The notes: generated by a model from the sequence alone, not told the origin. DNA of 64,000 nucleotides from Neobacillus cucumis (GCF_002860255.1 NZ_PGVE01000083.1:40036-104035), one strand, 5' to 3'. Numbered from the stretch's first letter, positions 8,761 through 18,080 are shown. Numbers and translations: made by a program.

Positions 8761-11178
8761 ATGAGTTTTAATCATCAACAGATCGAGAAGAAGTGGCAAA
8801 AAAAATGGGAAGAAGAAAAAACGTTCAAAACGAGCGAGGAATATGATAAACGGAAATTCTATGCATTAGATATGTTTCCCTATCCATCCGGGGCTGGTCT
8901 TCATGTTGGGCACCCTGAAGGATATACGGCTACAGATATTCTTTCACGTTTAAAAAGGATGCAAGGATATAATGTTCTTCATCCAATGGGCTGGGATGCC
9001 TTTGGATTACCTGCAGAACAGTATGCATTAGATACAGGTAACGACCCTGCTGAATTTACTGAAAAGAATATTAATACTTTCCGCAGACAAATTAAAGCAC
9101 TTGGTTTTTCCTATGATTGGGACCGTGAAGTAAACACCACTGATCCAGACTATTACAAATGGACGCAGTGGATTTTCTTAAAGCTTTGGGAAAAAGGGCT
9201 TGCTTATATCGATGAAGTTGCCGTGAACTGGTGTCCGGCACTTGGAACAGTTTTAGCTAATGAAGAGGTTATTGACGGAAAAAGTGAACGCGGCGGACAT
9301 CCAGTTGAGCGCCGTCCGATGAAGCAATGGATGTTAAAAATTACAGCCTATGGTGACCGTTTACTTGAGGATTTAGAAGAGTTAGATTGGCCGGAAAGCT
9401 TGAAAGAAATGCAGCGGAACTGGATTGGACGCTCCGAGGGAGCAGAGGTTACTTTCCAAATTGATGGGCACGAAGAAACTTTTACAGTGTTCACAACACG
9501 TCCAGATACATTATTCGGTGCAACATATGCCGTGCTAGCACCTGAGCATGCCTTTGTTGAAAAAATTACAACAGATGAGCAGCGTGCCGCCGTTGATGCC
9601 TACTTAGAGAAAGTTAAAATGAAGAGCGACTTAGAACGTACTGACTTAGCCAAAGAGAAAACAGGTGTATTTACCGGTGCGTATGCCATTAATCCTTCTA
9701 ATGGTGAAAAAATGCCAATCTGGATTGCGGACTATGTATTAGTAAGTTATGGAACTGGAGCGATTATGGCCGTCCCTGCCCATGATGAGCGTGACTGGGA
9801 ATTCGCAAAAGAATTTAACTTACCAATTAAACCAGTAGTGGCAGGCGGAGATGTAGAGAAAGAAGCCTACACTGGTGACGGTGAGCATATCAACTCTGAA
9901 TTTTTAAATGGCTTAAATAAAGAAGAAGCAATCACCAAGATGATTGCCTGGTTAGAAGAAAAGGGTATTGGAACGAAAAAGGTAACGTATCGTTTACGCG
10001 ACTGGTTATTCAGCCGTCAGCGTTATTGGGGTGAGCCAATTCCTATTATTCATTGGGAAGATGGCACAATGACTGCCGTTCCTGAAGAACAGCTTCCATT
10101 GACTTTACCAAAAACGACCGATATCAAGCCATCTGGAACAGGTGAATCTCCGCTTGCGAATATTGAGGACTGGGTAAATGTCGTTGATCCTGAGACGGGT
10201 AAAAAAGGCCGCCGTGAAACGAATACCATGCCGCAGTGGGCAGGCAGCTGCTGGTACTATTTACGTTATATTGATCCAAAAAATAATCAAGAATTAGCAT
10301 CACAGGAAAAATTAAATCATTGGCTTCCAGTTGATATATACATTGGCGGTGCCGAACATGCCGTGCTTCACTTGCTATATGCACGTTTCTGGCATAAGTT
10401 CTTATACGATATCGGTGTAGTCCCAACAAAGGAACCGTTCCAAAAGCTATTCAACCAAGGGATGATTTTAGGTGAAGGCAATGAAAAGATGAGTAAATCA
10501 AAAGGAAATGTAGTTAATCCTGATGACATTATCGACAGCCATGGTGCCGATACCCTTCGTTTATATGAAATGTTTATGGGACCTCTTGATGCATCGATTG
10601 CTTGGTCAACAAATGGCTTGGATGGTTCCCGCCGCTTTTTAGATCGGATTTGGCGTTTATTGGTAGAGGAAAACGGTGAATTGAGCCCGAAAATACAGCC
10701 AAATGAAGAAGCATCAAATCTTGAAAAAGTGTATCATCAAACTGTAAAAAAAGTGACAGAGGATTATGAGGGACTACGATTTAATACAGCCATTTCACAA
10801 ATGATGGTCTTTATTAATGAAGCATATAAAGCAACCGTACTTCCAAAGAATTATATTGAAGGCTTTGTTAAACTCCTTGCTCCAGTTTGTCCGCATATTG
10901 TTGAAGAGCTATGGGAAAAGCTAGGACATAGTGGTACAATCGCTTATGAAGCATGGCCAGCGTATGATGAAGCGAAATTAGTAGATGATGAAGTAGAGAT
11001 TGTTATCCAGGTCAATGGTAAAGTAAAAACGAAGTTAAGGGTTCCAACGGATGCAACAAAAGAGGCATTAGAAGGGATCGCAATGGATGATGACCGAGTG
11101 AAGGAACAAATCGAAGGGAAGACAGTTCGCAAAGTGATTACTGTGCCAGGTAAATTGGTAAATATCGTGGCGAATTAA
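8761..11178 (+). CDS. leuS: Leucyl-tRNA synthetase LeuS
   Basis: An 805-aa class Ia synthetase that charges tRNA-Leu. The HIGH-type motif is HVGHPEG, the KMSKS loop is intact (KMSKSKGNV), and the CP1 editing domain contains the TTRPDTLFGAT segment. ATG 8761 is chosen over an upstream in-frame codon at 8722 because it has AGGAGG upstream and starts MSFNHQQIEKKWQKKW, as in other Bacillus LeuS; the 8722 codon lies inside the leader terminator. Expression is governed by the T-box leader. Confidence 0.97.
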   Translation: MSFNHQQIEKKWQKKWEEEKTFKTSEEYDKRKFYALDMFPYPSGAGLHVGHPEGYTATDILSRLKRMQGYNVLHPMGWDAFGLPAEQYALDTGNDPAEFTEKNINTFRRQIKALGFSYDWDREVNTTDPDYYKWTQWIFLKLWEKGLAYIDEVAVNWCPALGTVLANEEVIDGKSERGGHPVERRPMKQWMLKITAYGDRLLEDLEELDWPESLKEMQRNWIGRSEGAEVTFQIDGHEETFTVFTTRPDTLFGATYAVLAPEHAFVEKITTDEQRAAVDAYLEKVKMKSDLERTDLAKEKTGVFTGAYAINPSNGEKMPIWIADYVLVSYGTGAIMAVPAHDERDWEFAKEFNLPIKPVVAGGDVEKEAYTGDGEHINSEFLNGLNKEEAITKMIAWLEEKGIGTKKVTYRLRDWLFSRQRYWGEPIPIIHWEDGTMTAVPEEQLPLTLPKTTDIKPSGTGESPLANIEDWVNVVDPETGKKGRRETNTMPQWAGSCWYYLRYIDPKNNQELASQEKLNHWLPVDIYIGGAEHAVLHLLYARFWHKFLYDIGVVPTKEPFQKLFNQGMILGEGNEKMSKSKGNVVNPDDIIDSHGADTLRLYEMFMGPLDASIAWSTNGLDGSRRFLDRIWRLLVEENGELSPKIQPNEEASNLEKVYHQTVKKVTEDYEGLRFNTAISQMMVFINEAYKATVLPKNYIEGFVKLLAPVCPHIVEELWEKLGHSGTIAYEAWPAYDEAKLVDDEVEIVIQVNGKVKTKLRVPTDATKEALEGIAMDDDRVKEQIEGKTVRKVITVPGKLVNIVAN

Positions 11179-11195
11179 TTAAACTACTAAATTGA

Positions 11196-11227
11196 ACATC
11201 CTCCTGTACCTTTGGAGGATGTTTTTC
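11196..11227 (+). terminator. Terminator after leuS
   Basis: ACATCCTCC pairs with GGAGGATGT, then T-run. Confidence 0.85.
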
Positions 11228-11243
11228 TGAAAGGATGAATGGG

Positions 11244-11558
11244 ATGGAAGAAATTAAAGTCATTACGCCGGAAGAATTACAAAAAAAGCTGGAGGCAGGG
11301 GAAAAACTTGAGCTGGTAGATGTAAGAGAAGATGAGGAAGTTGTATTCGGAATGATACCGGGAGCCAAACATATTCGTATGGGCGAAATTCCTGCTAACT
11401 TAGACTACTTTGATAAAGATAAGGAATATATTTTTATTTGCCGCTCAAGCCACCGCAGTGGAAATGTCTGTCATTATCTTCAAGAACACGGGTATAAGGT
11501 CCGCAATATGATCGGTGGAATGCTTGCATGGACAGGAGAAACTGAATACACAGAATAA
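11244..11558 (+). CDS. ytwF: Rhodanese-like domain protein YtwF
   Basis: A 104-aa single rhodanese domain. The presumed active-site Cys lies in the loop FICRSSHRSGN; the standard loop is CxxGxRS, so the third position is Ser here. ATG 11244 is preferred over ATG 11235 because AAGG then has normal spacing. Single-domain rhodaneses carry sulfane sulfur between partners; the partner is unknown. It sits between two terminators and so is probably monocistronic. Confidence 0.82.
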   Translation: MEEIKVITPEELQKKLEAGEKLELVDVREDEEVVFGMIPGAKHIRMGEIPANLDYFDKDKEYIFICRSSHRSGNVCHYLQEHGYKVRNMIGGMLAWTGETEYTE

Positions 11559-11588
11559 CCGATTCCGCTAGGGAATCGGTTTTTTTGT
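11558..11588 (+). terminator. Terminator after ytwF
   Basis: ACCGATTCC and GGAATCGGT flank a 5-nt loop, then TTTTTTT. Confidence 0.85.
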
Positions 11589-11602
11589 TTAGTAGCTGTA
11601 AA

Positions 11603-12043
11603 TCAGGTTCCACCTGTCGTGGTATCAAATCCATGATGATGCCCTGAGGGTCCTCCGCCATTAAAGAATTGATCCTGTTGTTGACTGCTATTATCAAAGC
11701 CTTGTCCACTGCTATCAGTGTTATCATCGGGGTTTTGCTGATTTTGATCAAATTCTGAAGTACTATCCCCGCCCCAGGAATTGCTAGTATCTTGTCCTGA
11801 TTGCTGATCTTCTTGTGTGTTAAATCCACCTTGTTGTTGCTGATTTTGCTCCGAGTTGCTTTCTCCCTGTTGGTGATTTTGATTTGTATTTGTATTTGAA
11901 CCTGGCTGTTGTCTTTGATTAAAAGCCATTTGGCTGTTCGAATTGCCGCCGTTTGATAAACCAAGATAGGAAACCATTCCTGCAACTAACGCTAAGCTGC
12001 CAAAACTGACTCCCCATGAAATTTTTTGTTTTTTATCCACCAA
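11603..12043 (-). CDS. Membrane-anchored Gln/Asn/Gly-rich low-complexity protein
   Basis: A 146-aa protein of unknown function. A hydrophobic segment (about residues 9-30) can act as an uncleaved anchor or signal sequence. The remaining ~115 residues are low complexity, rich in Gln, Asn, Ser, Gly and Asp, ending with a GGGPSGHHHGF patch and TTTGGT. The tail should lie outside the membrane and be disordered. The start is ATG after AAAGGAG. No family recognised; the conserved context is the ytwF-cse60 gap. Confidence 0.65.
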   Translation of the reverse strand: MVDKKQKISWGVSFGSLALVAGMVSYLGLSNGGNSNSQMAFNQRQQPGSNTNTNQNHQQGESNSEQNQQQQGGFNTQEDQQSGQDTSNSWGGDSTSEFDQNQQNPDDNTDSSGQGFDNSSQQQDQFFNGGGPSGHHHGFDTTTGGT

Positions 12044-12180
12044 GATACTCCTTTCTATTTTGACCTCAGAAAAGAGTTTACAAGTTAAAACTTAAAAAAA
12101 CCTTAACTTTTAAATATGTCTATTTTTAAAATTCAGAAAAATTGAGAATAATAGTAGAAAAAAGTAAGGGAGAGAGTTTT

Positions 12181-12366
12181 GTGATTCAAGTAAAGTTATT
12201 TGACCGGGAGCATGAAAAAGATTTAGAAAAGGAAATGAATGGATTTTTAAAAGGATTAGATGATCAATGCTTAGTCGATATTAAATATAATGTAGCTGCA
12301 ATGACCGAGGAAGAAGAAGAGGAGCAGATTTACTGTTTTACGGCAATGATTATTTACCGGGCGTGA
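12181..12366 (+). CDS. cse60: Sporulation protein Cse60 family
   Basis: A 61-aa protein starting MIQVKLFDREHEKDLEKEMN and ending IYCFTAMIIYRA, which resembles the small SigE-dependent protein Cse60 (YteV) of Bacillus. GTG 12181 with GGGAGAGAG upstream is chosen over ATG 12142, which lacks a ribosome site and would add 13 unrelated residues. The role is unknown. It converges with the FAD-oxidoreductase gene and shares its terminator. Confidence 0.75.
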   Translation: MIQVKLFDREHEKDLEKEMNGFLKGLDDQCLVDIKYNVAAMTEEEEEEQIYCFTAMIIYRA

Positions 12367-12393
12367 TGAATAAATTCACGCCCGATTTTTTTT
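12359..12393. terminator. Terminator between cse60 and ytfP
   Basis: GGGCGTGA and TCACGCCC flank a 9-nt loop, with a T-run on the plus strand. The stem overlaps the last codons of cse60 and abuts the ytfP stop. Confidence 0.75.
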
Positions 12394-13650
12394 GGCAGAT
12401 AAAGCTGCATTGGTTCCAGCAAGCCTGCCTGTTACTAAGGCAGATGTTATGTTGTATCCGCCTGTGTAACCATGAATATCTAGGACCTCGCCACAAAAAT
12501 ATAGACCCTCCATCAATTTGGAGCCCATGGTTTTCGGCTCAATCTCTTTAACGGTTACACCACCGCCTGTCACAAATGCTTTATCAAGAGGGAGGGTACC
12601 ATTTACTTTAAATTGAAATTGTTTGCACCCTTGTGCAAAAGCACGGATCTTTTCATTGGATAGGGTGCCGCCTTGTTCAGAAGGATCGATATCATATTTT
12701 TCTAAGAGAAATAAAAGATACCGTTCAGGAACCATTCCCTTTAACGTATTTTTGATACTCTTTTTAGGCTCACCTTTTACAAGCTTAATAATCTCTTGAA
12801 AGATTTCTTCCTCTTTTCTATCTGGAAGGGCATCAAGACTCATCATCACTTCTTTTACATTCCATTTTTTCAATGCCTTAACGACAAATTGACTGCACCT
12901 TAGTACGGCTGGGCCGCTGACTCCAAAATGGGTAAACAGCATATCCATCCGATGCGAAATCAATGGTTTCCCCTTTGGGTTTAATACACTAAGATTAATA
13001 TCCCTAAGTGATAATCCTTGAAGGGTTTTATTTTTAATAAAAGGTTCGTTTGACGTAACGGGTACTTCAGTAGGGAACAATTCTGTTATGGTATGTCCTG
13101 CTTTTTCAGCCCAAGCATAACCGTCACCCGTAGATCCTGTGTGGGGCACCGATTTTCCACCCACAGCAATAACAATTGAACTAGCTGAAATTTGCTGGCC
13201 ATCCTTCAGCAGCACGGCAGAAACATGTCCATTTTCATAGATGACATCAGCAACAGGACTATTTTTGTAGACTTTTACATGAAGTTTCTCCAGTTGTTCT
13301 AAAAGGGCATCAACTACTGATTGAGCCTTATTACTGACTGGAAACATTCGCCCATGATCTTCTTCTTTTAATTCAATTCCTAACTTCTCGAAGAACCGAA
13401 TAATATCTTCGTTACTGAAAATGGAAAAAGCACTATATAAAAATTTCCCGTTTCCAGGAAGATGTTTGATTATTTCCTCAATCGGCAGCCGATTCGTTAC
13501 ATTGCAGCGTCCTCCACCGGAAATAGCAAGTTTTCGCCCCAGCTTGTCTCCTTTATCAATTAAGAGAACCTTTGCCCCTTTTTCACCAGCAGCAATAGCA
13601 GCCATTAACCCGGATGGCCCGCCGCCTATTACAATACAATCGTATTCCAT
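12376..13650 (-). CDS. ytfP: FAD-dependent oxidoreductase YtfP (HI0933/BaiN-like flavoprotein)
   Basis: A 424-aa flavoprotein. The dinucleotide-binding GGGPSGLMAAIAAGEKG is at about residues 9-25, the family motif GGGRCNVTN at about 45-53, and a second FAD-contact GKSVPHTGSTGDGY in the middle. ATG 13650 (MEYDCIVIGGG) is chosen over ATG 13677 because GGTGGA lies 6 nt upstream and the longer start adds nine residues ahead of the FAD fold. The physiological substrate is not known. Confidence 0.85.
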   Translation of the reverse strand: MEYDCIVIGGGPSGLMAAIAAGEKGAKVLLIDKGDKLGRKLAISGGGRCNVTNRLPIEEIIKHLPGNGKFLYSAFSIFSNEDIIRFFEKLGIELKEEDHGRMFPVSNKAQSVVDALLEQLEKLHVKVYKNSPVADVIYENGHVSAVLLKDGQQISASSIVIAVGGKSVPHTGSTGDGYAWAEKAGHTITELFPTEVPVTSNEPFIKNKTLQGLSLRDINLSVLNPKGKPLISHRMDMLFTHFGVSGPAVLRCSQFVVKALKKWNVKEVMMSLDALPDRKEEEIFQEIIKLVKGEPKKSIKNTLKGMVPERYLLFLLEKYDIDPSEQGGTLSNEKIRAFAQGCKQFQFKVNGTLPLDKAFVTGGGVTVKEIEPKTMGSKLMEGLYFCGEVLDIHGYTGGYNITSALVTGRLAGTNAALSAKKNRA

Positions 13651-13851
13651 TTTTTCCACCAACTTTAATGTATTCATTTCATTATAAACATAACTTGTGA
13701 AATTAAAACGAATAAAGCATTTTTTAAGTAAAATAACTCGGTTGTTAGTAGCATCGGAGGAAAAGAAGTTGTAAACTACTAATAGTGTGCAAAAAACGTC
13801 GATTATTCTTGTGAATATATTAACGTATCTTTTCGGGTAGGAAGGGATTTT

Positions 13852-15486
13852 ATGCAGTCAAAGCTTTTAAGAGGAACGTTTATCTTAACCTTAGGGACGA
13901 TACTTTCTAAAATTATAGGACTTATTTATGTTATACCGTTTTACCAGATTGTTGGAAAACATGGGACCCAGCTTTATTCATACGGATATGTCCCTTACAC
14001 CATATTTATAAGTATCGCAACGGCTGGGGTACCACTGGCTGTTTCTAAATTTATTGCCAAATATAATGCACTTGAAGAATATGCGGTTGGCAGGAAATTG
14101 TTCAAATCCGGATTAGTAGTGATGTCTCTAACCGGTTTTTCAGCTTTTTTAATTATGTATCTCGCTGCCCCTTTATTAGCAGAAATGAGTAATCCTGGGA
14201 AAGGTCAATTGGGTGATGTGGTAACAGTCATGCGTGCTGTTAGTTTTGCGTTAATTCTTGTCCCTTTCATGAGTTTAATCAGAGGATATTTTCAGGGACA
14301 TCAATCCATGGGGCCTTCTGCTGCATCGCAGGTTGTTGAACAAATCGTCAGGATTATATTTACACTAGCTGGGGCCTATGTGGTTTTGAAATTTTTAAGC
14401 GGGTCCATGGTAACGGCCGTAAGTGTTGCCACTTTTGCTGCCTTTGTTGGTGCGATCGGAGGCCTAGCCGTCCTGTTCTGGTATTGGTATAAAAGGAAGC
14501 CATATTTAGATGAACTTTTAGAAAAAGACAAAGGAACTGTTCAAATTTCACTGAAAGAAATTTATAAAGAAATCTTTATCTATGCTGCGCCCTTTGTATT
14601 TGTAGGGATTGCTAATCCATTATTTCAGCTTATTGATCAATTTACCCTTACTAAGGCTTTGGTAGAAATGGGAACGTCAAAGAAATTAGCTGATACTGCT
14701 TTTGGGATATTGAACTTTGAATCGCATAAAATTGTGATTATTCCAGTTTCCTTGGCCACTGCGTTTTCGTTAACCCTAGTGCCGAGCATTACAAAGGCAT
14801 ATATTGAAAATGACCGTGAAAACTTAACACATCAATTAAATCAAACCTTTCAGGTGCTATTATTTTTAACACTGCCAGCTGCCATAGGTCTTTCGTTATT
14901 GGCTGAACCTGTTTACACGGTTTTTTATGAACATGATGCCCTAGGAACCCAGGTTTTGGGAGCCTATGCACCCGTAGCCATCCTATTTTCCCTTTATTCG
15001 GTGACGGCAGCCATCATGCAGGGAATCAACGAACAGCGATATACGATTTTAAGCTTATTGGTGGGACTATTGGTTAAACTAACTCTCAATATACCTTTAG
15101 TAAACATGTTTGAAACAAGAGGGGCAGTCCTGGCAACAGCTATTGGGTACTCGGCCTCCATTATTATTAATTTAATCGTCATCAAATATTTCTCCCGCTA
15201 CAGGTATCGATTTGTATGGCGGAGAAGCTTACTGATTATTATTTTTGCAGGATGTATGTGGGCTGGAACGGAGATCATGTATAAGTTGTTATTGCTGTTC
15301 TTATCCCCAGCATCCAAAATGCAATCGATCATCATTATAGTTGTTAGTGCCTTCGTGGGTGCTGCCATCTATTTTTATTTAGGAGTAAAATCAGGACTGG
15401 CGACTCGATTATTCGGAAACAGAATTGAGCGTGTTCTCACTAAACTTAAGCTGCCAAGAAGGAGGCAAAGCGTTGAGAATAGATAA
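13852..15486 (+). CDS. murJ: Lipid II flippase MurJ (YtgP), MOP superfamily
   Basis: A 544-aa polytopic membrane protein with about 14 TM segments, of the MATE/MVF (MOP) superfamily. It begins with a Lys/Arg-flanked first helix (SKLLRGTFILTLGTILSKII), typical of YtgP. B. subtilis YtgP is one of two lipid II flippases (with Amj), moving peptidoglycan precursor across the membrane. Start ATG after GGTAGGAAGG. Its 3' end overlaps the pseudouridine synthase gene by 14 nt. Confidence 0.87.
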   Translation: MQSKLLRGTFILTLGTILSKIIGLIYVIPFYQIVGKHGTQLYSYGYVPYTIFISIATAGVPLAVSKFIAKYNALEEYAVGRKLFKSGLVVMSLTGFSAFLIMYLAAPLLAEMSNPGKGQLGDVVTVMRAVSFALILVPFMSLIRGYFQGHQSMGPSAASQVVEQIVRIIFTLAGAYVVLKFLSGSMVTAVSVATFAAFVGAIGGLAVLFWYWYKRKPYLDELLEKDKGTVQISLKEIYKEIFIYAAPFVFVGIANPLFQLIDQFTLTKALVEMGTSKKLADTAFGILNFESHKIVIIPVSLATAFSLTLVPSITKAYIENDRENLTHQLNQTFQVLLFLTLPAAIGLSLLAEPVYTVFYEHDALGTQVLGAYAPVAILFSLYSVTAAIMQGINEQRYTILSLLVGLLVKLTLNIPLVNMFETRGAVLATAIGYSASIIINLIVIKYFSRYRYRFVWRRSLLIIIFAGCMWAGTEIMYKLLLLFLSPASKMQSIIIIVVSAFVGAAIYFYLGVKSGLATRLFGNRIERVLTKLKLPRRRQSVENR

Positions 15487-16192
15487 GATGTTAGCAAACC
15501 TTGGTTACGGCAGCCGTAAAGAAGTAAAACAGCTTTTAAAAAGCGGTGCCGTAAGAGTAGATGACGTAATCGTTAAGGATCCAAAAACCCATGTGGATGA
15601 AAAAAATCAAACAGTAACTTTAAATGGGGAAGTTATTGAATACAAAGAATTTATTTATTTAATGATGAACAAGCCTCCTGGAGTGCTGTCTGCAACAGAA
15701 GATAATTCATGCGAGACGGTCATTGACCTGTTGGAATTGGAAGATCAAGTGTATGAGCCTTTTCCGGTCGGAAGATTGGACAAAGATACAGAGGGGCTGC
15801 TCTTGATCACCAATGATGGTCAATTAGCTCACCGTTTATTGTCACCAAAAAAACATGTACCAAAAACATACTTTGCCGTAATTGATAGAGAAGTGACTGA
15901 AGAAGATGTAAAAGCATTTTCCAAAGGGGTAACCCTTGATGATGGCTATGAAACAAAACCTGGTGAGTTAAAAATATTAAAATCCGGAATTCGTTCGGAT
16001 ATTGAGTTAACCATTACGGAAGGCAAGTTTCATCAAGTAAAAAGAATGTTTGAGGCCGTGGGGAAAAGAGTGGTCTATTTGAAACGTATGACTATGGGCC
16101 CGCTTCCGTTGGATGAGACTCTTGAACTTGGTGAATATAGGGAATTAACCGATGAAGAAGTAGAACTATTAAGGGAGTATCAAGTGAAATAA
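15473..16192 (+). CDS. ytzG: 16S rRNA pseudouridine synthase YtzG (RsuA family)
   Basis: A 239-aa enzyme. An N-terminal S4 RNA-binding domain (residues ~1-60, RIDKMLANLGYGSR) is followed by the RsuA catalytic domain with GRLDKDTEGLLLITNDG, in which the Asp of RLD is the nucleophile. RsuA makes Psi516 in 16S rRNA. TTG 15473 is chosen because AAGGAGG lies 9 nt upstream and the S4 domain starts there. It overlaps murJ by 14 nt and is translationally coupled to it. Confidence 0.88.
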   Translation: MRIDKMLANLGYGSRKEVKQLLKSGAVRVDDVIVKDPKTHVDEKNQTVTLNGEVIEYKEFIYLMMNKPPGVLSATEDNSCETVIDLLELEDQVYEPFPVGRLDKDTEGLLLITNDGQLAHRLLSPKKHVPKTYFAVIDREVTEEDVKAFSKGVTLDDGYETKPGELKILKSGIRSDIELTITEGKFHQVKRMFEAVGKRVVYLKRMTMGPLPLDETLELGEYRELTDEEVELLREYQVK

Positions 16193-16196
16193 GATG

Positions 16197-16226
16197 AAAA
16201 GCAGCTATACTCCTAGCTGCTTTTTT
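16197..16226 (+). terminator. Terminator after ytzG
   Basis: GCAGCTA, loop, TAGCTGC, then TTTTTT. Confidence 0.85.
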
Positions 16227-16315
16227 GTGTTTTTAAAGGAATGGTTGATAAATGTAAAAATGGGTAACCTACATGTATATAAGCTATAAAGAAGTGTTGC
16301 TAAGGGGGAAATGTC

Positions 16316-17125
16316 ATGAAACTTACGCACGAGCAAGCAATAGAGTTACACGGCTTCAATAACCTAACCAAATCTTTAAGTTTTAATATGTATGATATTT
16401 GTTTTACCAAAACGAAAGAAGAACGAGAATCCTACTTAAAATATATTGATGAACAATATAGTGCGGAGAGGCTGCAAACGATTTTAAAGAATGTGGCAGA
16501 TATTATTGGTGCACATGTATTAAATGTAGCTAGTCAGGATTTTGAACCGACTGGGGCAAGTGTCACCTTATTAGTTTCAGAAGGGCCCGTGACACATGAT
16601 GTTCCATCTGAATCCTTTGAGGAATCACCAGGACCTCTGCCGGAATCAGTAGTCATGCAGTTAGATAAAAGTCATATCACGGTCCATACATATCCGGAAT
16701 TTCATCCAGATGAAGGAATCAGTACCTTTAGAGCCGATATTGACGTTTCAACCTGCGGAGAAATTTCACCGCTAAAGGCCCTTCACTATTTAATTAGGTC
16801 TTTTGAAACCGATGTAATGACGATTGATTACCGAGTTCGTGGTTTTACACGGGACAAGAGCGGACACAAACTTTTTATCGACCATGAAATAAATTCCATT
16901 CAGAATTATATCCCTGAAGATGTGGGAGAACTATTTGATATGATTGATGTCAATGTCTATCAAGAGAACATCTTTCATACGAAATGTAAACTCCGAGAGT
17001 TTGATTTAAATAACTATTTATTTGGCTATACCAAAGAAAAACTAACCCCTGATGAACATATTGAAATAACCGAGAGATTAAAAATTGAAATGGATGAAAT
17101 CTTTTATGGGAAAAATATTGTCTAA
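16316..17125 (+). CDS. speD: S-adenosylmethionine decarboxylase proenzyme, E. coli (SpeD) type
   Basis: A 269-aa proenzyme. The self-cleavage motif LDKSHITVHTYPE places the break between Lys118 and Ser119, Ser119 becoming the pyruvoyl group; the conserved Cys is in DVSTCGEISPLKALHYL (residue 147). Decarboxylated SAM supplies aminopropyl groups for spermidine. At this length it is the long E. coli class, not the ~126-aa SpeH form found in B. subtilis. Start ATG after AAGGGGG; it has its own terminator and is monocistronic. Confidence 0.93.
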   Translation: MKLTHEQAIELHGFNNLTKSLSFNMYDICFTKTKEERESYLKYIDEQYSAERLQTILKNVADIIGAHVLNVASQDFEPTGASVTLLVSEGPVTHDVPSESFEESPGPLPESVVMQLDKSHITVHTYPEFHPDEGISTFRADIDVSTCGEISPLKALHYLIRSFETDVMTIDYRVRGFTRDKSGHKLFIDHEINSIQNYIPEDVGELFDMIDVNVYQENIFHTKCKLREFDLNNYLFGYTKEKLTPDEHIEITERLKIEMDEIFYGKNIV

Positions 17126-17151
17126 GAGCTCAAACATTCTGAGCTCTTTTT
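17125..17151 (+). terminator. Terminator after speD
   Basis: AGAGCTC and GAGCTCT flank a 9-nt loop, then TTTT. Confidence 0.75.
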
Positions 17152-17167
17152 ACCATTTTTAAAGTAA

Positions 17168-17221
17168 TTGACATGAAACCAAAAGGTGTTATATAGTATA
17201 GATGTGAAACCAGATGGTTTC
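17168..17221 (+). promoter_or_regulatory. Promoter with two operator copies for the SRPBCC-ArsR operon
   Basis: TTGACA (17168-17173), an 18-bp spacer and TATAGT (17192-17197) form the promoter. Two related dyads lie 31 bp apart: GAAACC-AAAA-GGTGTT (17175-17190, between -35 and -10) and the perfect GAAACC-AGAT-GGTTTC (17206-17221, just after the -10). The placement fits autorepression by the ArsR-type product of the second gene. Confidence 0.7.
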
Positions 17222-17252
17222 GTAATTCATCGATATTTTAGGAGGCATTTCA

Positions 17253-17678
17253 GTGGAAAATCAATCACAAGCTACATTAGAAGATATTAAATATACAGTC
17301 GTATATAATGCTCCAATCACTAAAGTATGGGATGCTGTGGCAACGGCTGAGGGTCTTAGTGCGTGGTTCATGCCGAATGATTTAAAGGCAGAAGAAGGTC
17401 ACGAATTTCATATTAATGCAGGTCAATTTGGTATGTCGCCATGTAAGGTTACACATGTAGAACCGCCAAAACGTCTTTCTTTTAATTGGGGAAAAGACTG
17501 GACCTTAACCTTTGAATTAAAAGAATTAGAAGAGAAAACAGAGTTAACTTTAATCCACGGCGGATGGGATGTTAATAAAGTTACTGAATTTGGTGCGCCG
17601 CATACTCCAATTCGTGAAAACATGAATCAAGGCTGGGCGGGTCTTGTGAAAAAACTTCAAGCATATGTTGAGGCATAA
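17253..17678 (+). CDS. SRPBCC/AHSA1 domain protein
   Basis: A 141-aa START-like (Bet v1 fold) protein. It opens with a typical AHSA1 segment, DIKYTVVYNAPITKVWDAVA, and has GLSAWFMPND and a C-terminal amphipathic helix (NMNQGWAGLVKKLQAYVE). The fold binds a hydrophobic ligand, but which one is unknown. GTG start with GGAGG upstream. Its stop directly abuts the ATG of an ArsR-family regulator, a common pairing in Bacillus. Confidence 0.85.
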   Translation: MENQSQATLEDIKYTVVYNAPITKVWDAVATAEGLSAWFMPNDLKAEEGHEFHINAGQFGMSPCKVTHVEPPKRLSFNWGKDWTLTFELKELEEKTELTLIHGGWDVNKVTEFGAPHTPIRENMNQGWAGLVKKLQAYVEA

Positions 17679-18017
17679 ATGGCAGCTTCCTCAGCAAAAC
17701 ATGATGTTTTTCAAGCGATTGCTGACCCAACCCGTCGAAGTCTATTAAAACTTCTTAGCAGCCAGGAAATGCCTGTTACTGCGATTAGTCAACATTTTCC
17801 GATTAGCCGGACTGCTGTTTCAAAACATTTAAAGGTACTATCAGAAGCAGGTTTAGTAAAGGAGAGGAAGGTTGGCAGAGAAACAAGGTACAAGCTCGAA
17901 CCAGCGCCTTTGTTTGAACTAAAAGATTGGCTCCAATATTTTGAACTATTTTGGGAAAATAAACTGGGTGCATTGGGGCGTTTCTTAGAAACGGACGATG
18001 CGGATTCAGAAAACTGA
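17679..18017 (+). CDS. ArsR-family winged-helix repressor
   Basis: A 112-aa regulator with the ArsR/SdpR helix-turn-helix: IADPTRRSLLKLLSSQ near the N-terminus and the recognition helix SRTAVSKHLKVLSEAGLV (about residues 43-60). No ELCVCDL-type metal-binding box is present, so it is not a classic metal sensor. Its start follows the SRPBCC stop directly. The double dyad over the operon promoter is the likely operator, so autorepression is inferred. Confidence 0.87.
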   Translation: MAASSAKHDVFQAIADPTRRSLLKLLSSQEMPVTAISQHFPISRTAVSKHLKVLSEAGLVKERKVGRETRYKLEPAPLFELKDWLQYFELFWENKLGALGRFLETDDADSEN

Positions 18018-18039
18018 AGGTAAAATTGTATATAAAAAC

Positions 18040-18080
18040 AAAAGGTGATACCCAAATGGCTATCACCTTTTGTCTTTTTT
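18040..18080 (+). terminator. Terminator after the SRPBCC-ArsR operon
   Basis: AAAAGGTGATA and TATCACCTTTT flank a 10-nt loop, then a T-rich tail. Confidence 0.9.
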
